Below are positions 36,642-44,516 of a DNA stretch of 64,000 nucleotides, one piece after another (the first letter of the stretch is position 1; every line of letters begins with the position of its first letter). The DNA is from Methanoregula sp. SKADARSKE-2. Its GTDB lineage: Archaea > Halobacteriota > Methanomicrobia > Methanomicrobiales > Methanospirillaceae. The stretch covers positions 496,001 through 560,000 of the forward strand of contig CP121470.1 in the NCBI GenBank assembly GCA_030919125.1, written 5' to 3'. Below the pieces are notes generated by a model that was given only the letters and a program-made list of their open reading frames with translations, did no database searches and was not told the DNA's origin. The translations under genes and the position numbers were made by a program.

Positions 36642-37233
36642 TTCTGTTAATAAGATCGAAGCGATCCTCTCGAACAGCGGGTGCGACGATTGTGATGCCG
36701 TTCTCGATATCGATCCCGATACCCTTCATTGTCAGTTCGAGCGGGGAGCCTGCATCTCCGCATCGTTCGGAGGAAAGAGCGCAGACTTTGTGACATCTGA
36801 CCCGCTCTGTGCGCGGATAAAAATTTCATTCATGTTCGGTGCCTCTCTTGATACCGAGGCTACCCGGGGGGCGGCCTGCGCAGTCATAAACGCGGTGACA
36901 GGATTTTTTTCGCTGACAAGGGTCCACCATCCATGCAGAGCGTCCTGCCACTCGCCATGCATGGAGCTCTTGAAGATGGCGATTGAGGGAAAACGGATAG
37001 AATGTATTGGAGAAATGCCGGCAATTACGTTCGAATTAGACCGGTTTATTGTAAAAAACCATTCGGATGCGGACATAATTCTCATCACGGGCGACGGCCT
37101 TGTTGACAGGAATGCAGGAGACATCTTCACCGGGGAACAATCGAGGAAGAAGATCCTCTGTCTTGGACCTTCAACTGCGGGGGTGGCCCGGCTTCAGCAG
37201 CTCGAGCACTGGTGCCCCTACGGACAGTCCTGA
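36625..37233 (+). CDS. Cysteine-rich conserved hypothetical protein
   Basis: I do not recognise this family. 202 residues. A Cys-x2-Cys pair (C20, C23) is followed by a tight C104-x3-C108-x3-C112 stretch (HPCRASCHSPC) that could bind a metal or iron-sulfur cluster. The C-terminal third (about 145-195), with ADIILITGDGLVDRN and KKILCLGPSTAG, looks Rossmann-like and resembles the end of DUF364-type proteins. It overlaps the cyclase gene by 17 bases and precedes glmM by 63 bases. No membrane segment or signal peptide. Function unknown. Confidence 0.7.
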   Translation: MDVVIDSVNKIEAILSNSGCDDCDAVLDIDPDTLHCQFERGACISASFGGKSADFVTSDPLCARIKISFMFGASLDTEATRGAACAVINAVTGFFSLTRVHHPCRASCHSPCMELLKMAIEGKRIECIGEMPAITFELDRFIVKNHSDADIILITGDGLVDRNAGDIFTGEQSRKKILCLGPSTAGVARLQQLEHWCPYGQS

Positions 37234-37296
37234 ATTTTTTTCATCCAACCCTTGGACGGCGTAAACTCTTTTTCAACGATAATTCAATACTGTAGC

Positions 37297-38547
37297 ATGC
37301 TTTTTGGATCTTCGGGGATCAGGAGAACGTTCGATCAGACGCTTCTTGAGATCGCGTTAAAAGTCGGTTCCGCTCTGGCGTCCGGATCCTCTGAGATCAT
37401 CGTAGGGAGGGACACCCGGACCACAAGCCCCCTCCTCTCGAACCTGGTAGCTGCAGGAATACTCGGAAGCGGGGGGGATCTTTTCGATGCCGGGCTCGTC
37501 CCGACACCCTCGGTCGCATTTGGGACACGAGAGGTAAAAGCCGGCTGTATGGTGACCGCTTCGCACAACCCGGAGAGATATAACGGGCTGAAGCTCTTCA
37601 ACCCGGATGGTTCATCGTTCACAAAAAACCAGCAGGAAGGGATGGAGAGACTTCTTGAAGCATGGCACTGGACCGACTGGAAGCACCAGGGAACTATCCG
37701 GGCCGTGGATGCAATAACGCCCCATAAAAGAGCTATTCTCGAGAGAACGACGACAGGAAAGGAGATTGTCACCGTGATTGATTGCGGAAACGGCGCCGGC
37801 TGTACTCTGACACCGTCTCTTCTCTCTGAGTCCGGGGCAAGGACGATCTGCCTCAACTGTGACCCATCCGGTCGTTTCGCACGACCCTCAGAACCTCTCA
37901 AGGAGCACCTCGGCTATGTGGGCGAGATCGCCCGGAAAAAAGGGGCGACGTGTGCCGTAGTTCACGATGGGGATGCGGACCGGATGATGGCATTCGACAA
38001 CAGAGGGCGGTATGTCGAAGGGGATCATCTTCTGATGCTCTTTGCCCGGTATCTCGATGCACGCCGCGTGGTGACGACATCGGATGCTTCTATGCTTATT
38101 GAAAATTTCGCGGACGTAAGACGGACCCCCGTCGGGGATTCGTACGTCTCGGAGGAACTCCTGAAATGGGGGGACTTCGGGGGCGAACCTTCCGGTGCAT
38201 GGATATTCCCGGAGATCTCCCTCTGTCCCGATGGTCCCTTTGCCGCGGCCCTTTTCTGTGAGATAGCCTCGGAGTGGGATGTGGCCCGGGAGATCGATTC
38301 CGCTCCCGTTTATTCGATCCTTCGCGAGGCCCTGGTCTGTGCGACTGCACGAAGAACGGTCATAGCCTTGGGGGCAGAAAATCCAACAGACGGAATCCGA
38401 ATTGCCGATGAGGAGGGCTGGTATCTTATCCGGGCAAGCGGAACAGAGGACAAGATACGGATCACTGCCGAGGGGAAGAACCGGAAGGCTGCTCAGATAA
38501 AGCTTGAAGAGGCACGTACCCTGCTGAAAAAGGGGAAAACTGCTTAA
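37297..38547 (+). CDS. glmM: Phosphoglucosamine mutase-like phosphohexomutase
   Basis: 416 residues. Interconverts glucosamine-6-phosphate and -1-phosphate. The catalytic phosphoserine is S89 in VTASHNPE. The magnesium loop is DGDADR (224-229), and the C-terminal phosphate loop is RASGTEDKIR. The start at 37297 gives MLFGSSGIRRTF, the usual opening; a longer frame is rejected. Family members also act on mannose or glucose phosphates, but the neighbours glmS and the nucleotidyltransferases favour glucosamine. Confidence 0.9.
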   Translation: MLFGSSGIRRTFDQTLLEIALKVGSALASGSSEIIVGRDTRTTSPLLSNLVAAGILGSGGDLFDAGLVPTPSVAFGTREVKAGCMVTASHNPERYNGLKLFNPDGSSFTKNQQEGMERLLEAWHWTDWKHQGTIRAVDAITPHKRAILERTTTGKEIVTVIDCGNGAGCTLTPSLLSESGARTICLNCDPSGRFARPSEPLKEHLGYVGEIARKKGATCAVVHDGDADRMMAFDNRGRYVEGDHLLMLFARYLDARRVVTTSDASMLIENFADVRRTPVGDSYVSEELLKWGDFGGEPSGAWIFPEISLCPDGPFAAALFCEIASEWDVAREIDSAPVYSILREALVCATARRTVIALGAENPTDGIRIADEEGWYLIRASGTEDKIRITAEGKNRKAAQIKLEEARTLLKKGKTA

Positions 38548-38570
38548 AGGTTGTAGTACGAGTTTTACGC

Positions 38571-39770
38571 ATGGAATGTGTCGTGCTCGCTGCGGGGGAG
38601 GGGAAGCGGATGCATCCGCTGACTTCAAAGCGTCCAAAAGTCATGCTCCCCCTTGCAAACCGGCCGATGATCGAGCACCTTGTTCTTGCCGCAAAGGCTG
38701 CAGAAATTACTGATTTTATCTTTGTTGTCGGGTATGGCGAGCGGGAGATCCGCCGCTATTTTGGCGATGGATCTCTCTTTGGAATAACCATCTCGTACGT
38801 CCCGCAGCGTCAGCAGATGGGGACAGCAGATGCCCTCCGGTCAGCCCGGGATCGGGTATCGGGAAAATTCCTCGCCATGAATGGCGATATGATCGTAACA
38901 ACAGAAGATCTCCTGCACCTGATCCAATGCCCATCCCCCTGCATGAGTATAAGTTCCACCGATCATCCATCGGATTTCGGAGTTGTTCTGGTTGAGGGAG
39001 GAAGAGTTATCTCACTCGAAGAAAAAACTCAGAAACCCCGATCGAACCTCATCAACGCGGGGGCATATCTTTTCGATCCGGATATTTTCGGACTGGTCGA
39101 TCGCGTTAATCCGTCCTCTCGGGGGGAACTTGAGCTCACGGACGCACTAAATATCTACATCCGGGAGGGAAAGTTATCAGCATACCACCTCTCGAAATGG
39201 CTGGATGTCGGATATCCCTGGGATATGCTGGATGCAAACACCACGCTCATGAGAGATCTGAATTCTCAAAATCTGGGATCCCTTGAAGACGGAGTTACCC
39301 TGTCGGGAACGGTAACAATCGGGGAAGGATCCGTCATCAAATCCGGCACCTGCATTGAAGGCCCCTGTAGTATCGGAAAGAATTGCAGGATCGGTCCCCA
39401 TGCCTACATCCGCGGATCCACAAGTATCGGGGACGAATGCCACATCGGGCATTGTACAGAACTTAAGAATTCCATTATCATGAGCGGGACAAAAATTCCT
39501 CATTTTAACTATGTTGGGGATTCTATCATTGGGAGTGGGTGTAATCTCGGTGCGGGAACAAAAATTGCTAATCTCAGGCACGATCATACATCCGTGAAAG
39601 TCTGTGGTAGAGATACGCGAAAGAAGAAATTCGGCGCCATTATCGGGGATGCAGTGCAGTTTGGCATTAACTGCTCAGTGAATGTCGGCGCTGTGATCGG
39701 AAGCAATTCAGCGTTCGCCCCGGGTTCAGTCATTGAGGGCTGTATCGGGGAAAACTCAAGGTTACGGTAG
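38571..39770 (+). CDS. Bifunctional sugar-1-phosphate nucleotidyltransferase / acetyltransferase (GlmU-like), copy 1
   Basis: 399 residues. N-terminal nucleotidyltransferase with AAGEGKRMHPLTSKRPKVML (7-26), then a left-handed beta-helix from about 240 with hexapeptide repeats. In archaea such proteins make UDP-GlcNAc from GlcN-1-phosphate in two steps. Its repeats include SVIKSGTCIEGPCSIG and CHIGHCTELKNS. It is 23 bases after glmM and 7 bases before a second gene of the same type. Which copy is the true GlmU is not clear from motifs alone. Confidence 0.88.
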   Translation: MECVVLAAGEGKRMHPLTSKRPKVMLPLANRPMIEHLVLAAKAAEITDFIFVVGYGEREIRRYFGDGSLFGITISYVPQRQQMGTADALRSARDRVSGKFLAMNGDMIVTTEDLLHLIQCPSPCMSISSTDHPSDFGVVLVEGGRVISLEEKTQKPRSNLINAGAYLFDPDIFGLVDRVNPSSRGELELTDALNIYIREGKLSAYHLSKWLDVGYPWDMLDANTTLMRDLNSQNLGSLEDGVTLSGTVTIGEGSVIKSGTCIEGPCSIGKNCRIGPHAYIRGSTSIGDECHIGHCTELKNSIIMSGTKIPHFNYVGDSIIGSGCNLGAGTKIANLRHDHTSVKVCGRDTRKKKFGAIIGDAVQFGINCSVNVGAVIGSNSAFAPGSVIEGCIGENSRLR

Positions 39771-39777
39771 GTGAAGG

Positions 39778-40932
39778 ATGCAGGCAGTAATTCTTGCGGC
39801 CGGAGAAGGCAGACGGATACGGCCGCTCACCCGGAGCAGGCCCAAATCGATGATTCCGGTAGCGAACCGCCCTATTATTGCGTATGTTATCGACGCTCTG
39901 ATAAAAAACGGGATCCGGGATATCATTGTTGTTGTCGGTTACCGCAAGGAACACGTCACACGCTATCTCAACCAGATGGGAATCCCCCTTGAGGTTGTTG
40001 TTCAGGACAAGCAGTTGGGCACGGCACACGCCCTTCAATGCGCAGAATCGCGTATAACCGGGGATTTTCTCGTCCTCCCCGGGGATAATTACATTGATCC
40101 AGACTCAATCACCCGGGTAATGGCAGAAAAAAATGCGATGCTGGTAAAGGAGCATCCCAACCCGTCCAACTTTGGCGTGGTTCTCCTCAGCGAGGGCTGC
40201 GTGGAAGAGATCCTGGAGAAACCGGAACACGCGCCGAGTTTTATGGTCAGTACCGGGATCTACTCTCTTACAAAAGATTTTTTCCAGTACATCCGTAAGA
40301 ACGATATCACCGATGCGGTCTCGGCCATGATCAAAGACGGTAAAAAAATTCAGGCCGTTCCCGCTGATGACTGGCAGGATGCAATTTATCCCTGGGATCT
40401 TCTCAGAATGAACTCGCGGCTACTGAAAGGGCTGGTCCCATCCCGCGAAGGTGAAGCCAGCAGACAGGCCATCATCCAGGGTCCGGTAAAGATTGGGAAG
40501 GGAACAATAATTGGCGCAAATACCGTAATCAAAGGCCCGGTGGTTATCGGAAATGATTGCGAGATTGGTCCGAACTGCTGTATCTCTCCTGACACAAGCC
40601 TCGGATCCCGGGTCTCAATGGAACCCTTCTCCTACATCGGCAACGCGCTGGTAATGGATGATGTCCATATCGGTTCACACTCACGCGTAATCAGCACCGT
40701 AATCGGGGAACGATGCGATCTGGGAGATCACCTGTCAACTGCACCCTCAGGGGAGTTGCTGGAGGTGGAGGGAGTTGTCGTAAAGCCGGAATTCGGCGCC
40801 GTTATCGGGGACCAGGTGACCAGCAGCCCCTTTACGGTTTATAAAAATTGTATTGTCGGAAATAACACAAGGATCTGTTCCGTCCACCGGTTGATTTCCG
40901 GAATACTACCGGATGATTCAATGGTGATCTGA
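39778..40932 (+). CDS. Bifunctional sugar-1-phosphate nucleotidyltransferase / acetyltransferase (GlmU-like), copy 2
   Basis: 384 residues, paralogous to the gene just upstream: AAGEGRRIRPLTRSRPKSMIPV at the N-terminus and a beta-helix from about 235. Divergence between the copies is substantial, including in the inner hexapeptide region, so different sugars or acyl donors are possible. GTGAAGG precedes the ATG. It ends two bases before the glmS GTG start, so it is coupled to glmS. One of the two copies could make UDP-GlcNAc and the other dTDP-glucose or an acetylated derivative. Confidence 0.87.
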   Translation: MQAVILAAGEGRRIRPLTRSRPKSMIPVANRPIIAYVIDALIKNGIRDIIVVVGYRKEHVTRYLNQMGIPLEVVVQDKQLGTAHALQCAESRITGDFLVLPGDNYIDPDSITRVMAEKNAMLVKEHPNPSNFGVVLLSEGCVEEILEKPEHAPSFMVSTGIYSLTKDFFQYIRKNDITDAVSAMIKDGKKIQAVPADDWQDAIYPWDLLRMNSRLLKGLVPSREGEASRQAIIQGPVKIGKGTIIGANTVIKGPVVIGNDCEIGPNCCISPDTSLGSRVSMEPFSYIGNALVMDDVHIGSHSRVISTVIGERCDLGDHLSTAPSGELLEVEGVVVKPEFGAVIGDQVTSSPFTVYKNCIVGNNTRICSVHRLISGILPDDSMVI

Positions 40933-40934
40933 AA

Positions 40935-42680
40935 GTGTGCGGGATTGTCGGTTATATCGGCAGGCGGGAGGCATCACCGATAATTGTGGATGGGCTAAAA
41001 AAGCTTGAATACCGGGGATACGATTCGTTCGGGGTTGCGATTATCGGAAGCTCCCTCACGGTATCCAAGCATCAGGGACGAATCGCAGAAAATGCAAACA
41101 GTGCTGGCAGCCTGCAGGGGAAACTGGGCATCGGTCACACACGATGGGCAACCCATGGGATCCCCAATGAGATCAACTCCCACCCCCACACCGATTGTTC
41201 GGGAGAAATTGCTCTCGTTCACAACGGAATTATTGAGAACTATGCTGAGTTGAAACGAGCCCTCCTCGCACAAGGTCACACCTTCCGTTCAGATACCGAC
41301 ACCGAAGTAATAGTCCATCTCATCGAAGACAGGTATAAAGAAACCCAGGATCTCCTCTCCGCGGTTCAGGCCACCCTGCCATCCCTGAAAGGATCCTATG
41401 CGATCCTTGTCATCAGGAACGGGGAGGATCGTCTTATCGCAGCCCGTTGTGCCAGCCCCCTTGTCCTCGGGGTCGGGGATGGGGAGTACTTCGCAGCCTC
41501 AGATATGACCCCGCTCATCGAGCACACGGAGCGGGCCGTCTTCCTCGAAGATGGAGACATCGCAAGTGTCTCGCGCACCTCAGTTGCAATCTTTCACGGA
41601 AACGAACCGGTCAACCGCCCGATAGAACTCGTCGATCTGAGGCTGGAAGATGTTAAGAAAGGGGGGTTTGCTCATTATATGCTCAAGGAGATCTACGAGC
41701 AACCCCAGGCATTCTACAACACGATCCAGGCGGTCAGGGATCTCTCGCTCAGCCCCGAAATTACGTGTATCTCGCCAATTACCCTTGTTGCATGCGGATC
41801 TTCATTTAATGCCGGGCTCATCTTCAAGTACCTGCTTGAGGAGGCAGGCAATATCCCAGCCCGGATAGAATTTGGATCCGAATTCAAGTATTTCCCCCCA
41901 CCGGTAGGTGGGACTGTTATCGGGATAACACAATCGGGCGAGACTGCAGACACCATCTCGGCTCTCCTCCAGGCAAAAGCCCAGAATTGTTGTACGATCG
42001 CGATTACCAATGTGCTGGGAAGCTCAGTCAGCAGGGTGGCAGATCGCACCATCTTTATGAGGGCCGGGCCGGAGATAAGTGTCGCAGCAACAAAATCCTT
42101 TGTGACCCAGCTTGCAGTCCTGATGCAGATGGTAAACAGGCTCTCTGAAAATACCTATGATGAGATCCTCGCTCACGGCCACCACGTCATTGAGGAGCTC
42201 CTCCTTATGGATTTTTCAGACGCAGTCGACCTCTGCATGACGGCACAGAGTATCTTCTATGTCGGGAGAGGTGCGTTCTATCCGGTCTCCCTTGAGGGCG
42301 CCCTTAAAATGAAGGAGATAGCCTACATCCACGCAGAAGGGTACGCTGCAGGTGAACTGAAGCATGGTCCGTTCGCCCTCCTTTCACCCAAGACGCCGGT
42401 CATCGCCATCTGTATGCCGGGAAAGACCTATGGAGTCATGATCTCCAATATCAAAGAGATGAAAGCCAGGGGCGCACCGGTCATTGCTCTGGGAAGCGCA
42501 GGAGACAAAGAACTCATCGATATCGTTGATCTCTACCTCCCCTTACCGGGAAACAATGTTTTTGTTCAGGTACTGGCAAGCCTTGTGGCACTCCAGCTCA
42601 TCGCATACTACACGGCAGTAGCCCTTGGAAAGGATGTCGATAAGCCCAGAAATCTTGCAAAGAGCGTGACGGTAGAATGA
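40935..42680 (+). CDS. glmS: Glutamine:fructose-6-phosphate aminotransferase
   Basis: 581 residues. Makes glucosamine-6-phosphate. Cys2 of (M)CGIVGYIG is the glutaminase nucleophile; the start is GTG. The class II glutaminase domain covers about 1-220, with the HNGI and the DTEVIVHLI segments. Two SIS isomerase domains follow (about 270-400 and 440-560), with GESADT-like SQSGETADT and AAGELKHGP. Slightly shorter than the bacterial enzyme. Its stop overlaps the next ATG (ATGA). Confidence 0.95.
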   Translation: MCGIVGYIGRREASPIIVDGLKKLEYRGYDSFGVAIIGSSLTVSKHQGRIAENANSAGSLQGKLGIGHTRWATHGIPNEINSHPHTDCSGEIALVHNGIIENYAELKRALLAQGHTFRSDTDTEVIVHLIEDRYKETQDLLSAVQATLPSLKGSYAILVIRNGEDRLIAARCASPLVLGVGDGEYFAASDMTPLIEHTERAVFLEDGDIASVSRTSVAIFHGNEPVNRPIELVDLRLEDVKKGGFAHYMLKEIYEQPQAFYNTIQAVRDLSLSPEITCISPITLVACGSSFNAGLIFKYLLEEAGNIPARIEFGSEFKYFPPPVGGTVIGITQSGETADTISALLQAKAQNCCTIAITNVLGSSVSRVADRTIFMRAGPEISVAATKSFVTQLAVLMQMVNRLSENTYDEILAHGHHVIEELLLMDFSDAVDLCMTAQSIFYVGRGAFYPVSLEGALKMKEIAYIHAEGYAAGELKHGPFALLSPKTPVIAICMPGKTYGVMISNIKEMKARGAPVIALGSAGDKELIDIVDLYLPLPGNNVFVQVLASLVALQLIAYYTAVALGKDVDKPRNLAKSVTVE

Positions 42681-43285
42681 GAGAATTCGGTACCAATACC
42701 ATTGGGGAAAATTATCGTGTATTTGAACCCGTTACGCTGGGATTCCCTTCCCGCGATAATTTCGACAGGACCGGATTCGCGGGAACAACGATCGGAAGAG
42801 ATGCGGTTCTGAGATCGGGAACGATCCTTTACTGTGATGTGATAATCGGCGATGCTTTCCAGACGGGTCACAATGTCCTGATCCGTGAAAAAACAAGAAT
42901 TGGCAGTGGCGTAAGAATCGGTACCGCAACAGTCATTGAGGGGGATTGTACTCTGGGGAATGAGGTAAACATCCAGAGTATGGTTTTTATTCCGACGGGG
43001 ACCTCTATCGGGAACCGGGTTTTTATTGGTCCTCATACCGTTCTTACCAACGATAGGTACCCCCCGACAGGAATGGGTGGTCTGAAAGGGCCGATCATCG
43101 GCAACAGTGCAGCGATCGGAGCCAATGTTACAATCCTTCCGGGAGTTCAGATCGGAGAGGGGGCCCTTGTTGCGGCAGGGAGCGTAGTAACCCGCGATGT
43201 TCCCAAATACACCCTTGCCATCGGAGCTCCCGCTAAAATTAAAGAGCTCCCCAGAAGGATGATCCCGCAGAAACAGGCGGACTAA
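42677..43285 (+). CDS. Left-handed beta-helix acyltransferase
   Basis: 202 residues of hexapeptide repeats. The pattern IGRDAVLRSGTILYCDVIIGD...IGEGALVAAGSVVTRDVPKYT is that of WbpD/VioB-type N-acyltransferases which act on UDP-linked amino sugars. It probably acetylates an amino group on a nucleotide sugar for glycan synthesis. ATG overlaps the glmS stop. No aminotransferase or dehydrogenase that would make the amino sugar is nearby, so the exact substrate is open. Confidence 0.87.
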   Translation: MREFGTNTIGENYRVFEPVTLGFPSRDNFDRTGFAGTTIGRDAVLRSGTILYCDVIIGDAFQTGHNVLIREKTRIGSGVRIGTATVIEGDCTLGNEVNIQSMVFIPTGTSIGNRVFIGPHTVLTNDRYPPTGMGGLKGPIIGNSAAIGANVTILPGVQIGEGALVAAGSVVTRDVPKYTLAIGAPAKIKELPRRMIPQKQAD

Positions 43286-43320
43286 TTTGAAAAAATTCTT
43301 GCTGAAAGATCCGTGAAACC

Positions 43321-44454
43321 ATGAAGATTCTGCTTGTTTCCACCCAGGATTATATTCATCACCCGATACCATCCCGGCACCATTACATCTTCGAAGAACT
43401 GGCAAAGACCCATGAGGTTCACGTTGCCCATTTCCATGTCAGTCGCGGAGAGGCACGGTCGACACGGCTGACCGTGGATGAAGCCACGCAGTTCCCCTTA
43501 AAATCTCCACTTTTACATTACACCCTCAATGCACCGTACCATTTCTATATTTTCGAGAAGCTTCTCAAAAGAGGTAATTTTGATATCGTCGTAGCTGCTC
43601 AGGTCCTGGCAGGGACGGGGGTCATCCATGCCGCAAAAAAACACGGAGTACCGGTCATCTTTGATCTCAAGGACTGGTTCCCGGACTCCGCTGCAGCGTA
43701 CTTTAAGAACGAGCTCCTGCAGCAGGCGGTCAGAAAGAGCGTCTGGATGGTAACGCGGCACAACCTCTTGAAAAGTGATAAAATTACCACCGTCTCTCCT
43801 TCCCTGGTCGAAAAGCTCAGGAATCTTGGTTTTGCAGCAGATCTTATTACCAACGGAGTCAATACAGAGATTTTCAAACCCGTCTCCGGGGATGAAACAA
43901 GGGGGGAACTCGGAATTGATGCCCGGGAATTTGTTATCGGCTTTTCCGGCAGTGTCGAGAGATGGTATGCACTGGATGATATGATCCGGGCCATGCCGGA
44001 ACTGATTCGGCATAACAGGGATACGCGCCTCCTTATTGTCGGGGGATCTCTCTTCACCGACTATCTCGTGGAATTAAAACGACTTGCAGAGACCCTTAAA
44101 ATTTCAGAGAGGATTATCTTTACCGGAACGAGACAGTACCATGAACTCCCGCGGTACATCGCGTGCATGGATGTTTGTACAATCCCTCTCTCCCCTCCGC
44201 AATGGGGCGATATTGCCCTTCCCAACAAATTTTTTGAATATTCCGCGTGTGGAAAGCCCATCGTGATGCGCCCCATTCCTGATGTGCAGCGAATCGGGGG
44301 CCCCAACCTTTTTGTTTACCGCACTCCGGACGAATATATTGAGACCGTCAAGGATCTGATGAGAACCACTCCGAGATATTCCATAAATCTTGACAACTAT
44401 AGCTGGAAAGAGAAAGCACGCCAGTTTGAAGCGATCTTCAAGTGTCTTACCTGA
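43321..44454 (+). CDS. Glycosyltransferase, GT4-type
   Basis: 377 residues with two Rossmann domains. The C-terminal part has FSGSVERWYALDDMIRAMPEL and the donor-binding EYSACGKPIVMRP segment typical of GT-B family 4 enzymes. There is no membrane segment. Placed between the sugar-nucleotide enzymes and aglB, it is a good candidate for adding a sugar to the lipid-linked glycan; the linkage is unknown. It begins 35 bases after the acyltransferase. Confidence 0.88.
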   Translation: MKILLVSTQDYIHHPIPSRHHYIFEELAKTHEVHVAHFHVSRGEARSTRLTVDEATQFPLKSPLLHYTLNAPYHFYIFEKLLKRGNFDIVVAAQVLAGTGVIHAAKKHGVPVIFDLKDWFPDSAAAYFKNELLQQAVRKSVWMVTRHNLLKSDKITTVSPSLVEKLRNLGFAADLITNGVNTEIFKPVSGDETRGELGIDAREFVIGFSGSVERWYALDDMIRAMPELIRHNRDTRLLIVGGSLFTDYLVELKRLAETLKISERIIFTGTRQYHELPRYIACMDVCTIPLSPPQWGDIALPNKFFEYSACGKPIVMRPIPDVQRIGGPNLFVYRTPDEYIETVKDLMRTTPRYSINLDNYSWKEKARQFEAIFKCLT

Positions 44455-44516
44455 AGAGGTCGTCAATGTTTATGTATACGCTCATTGAATGTTATTAACA
44501 GGACGAGTTGGTTTTT

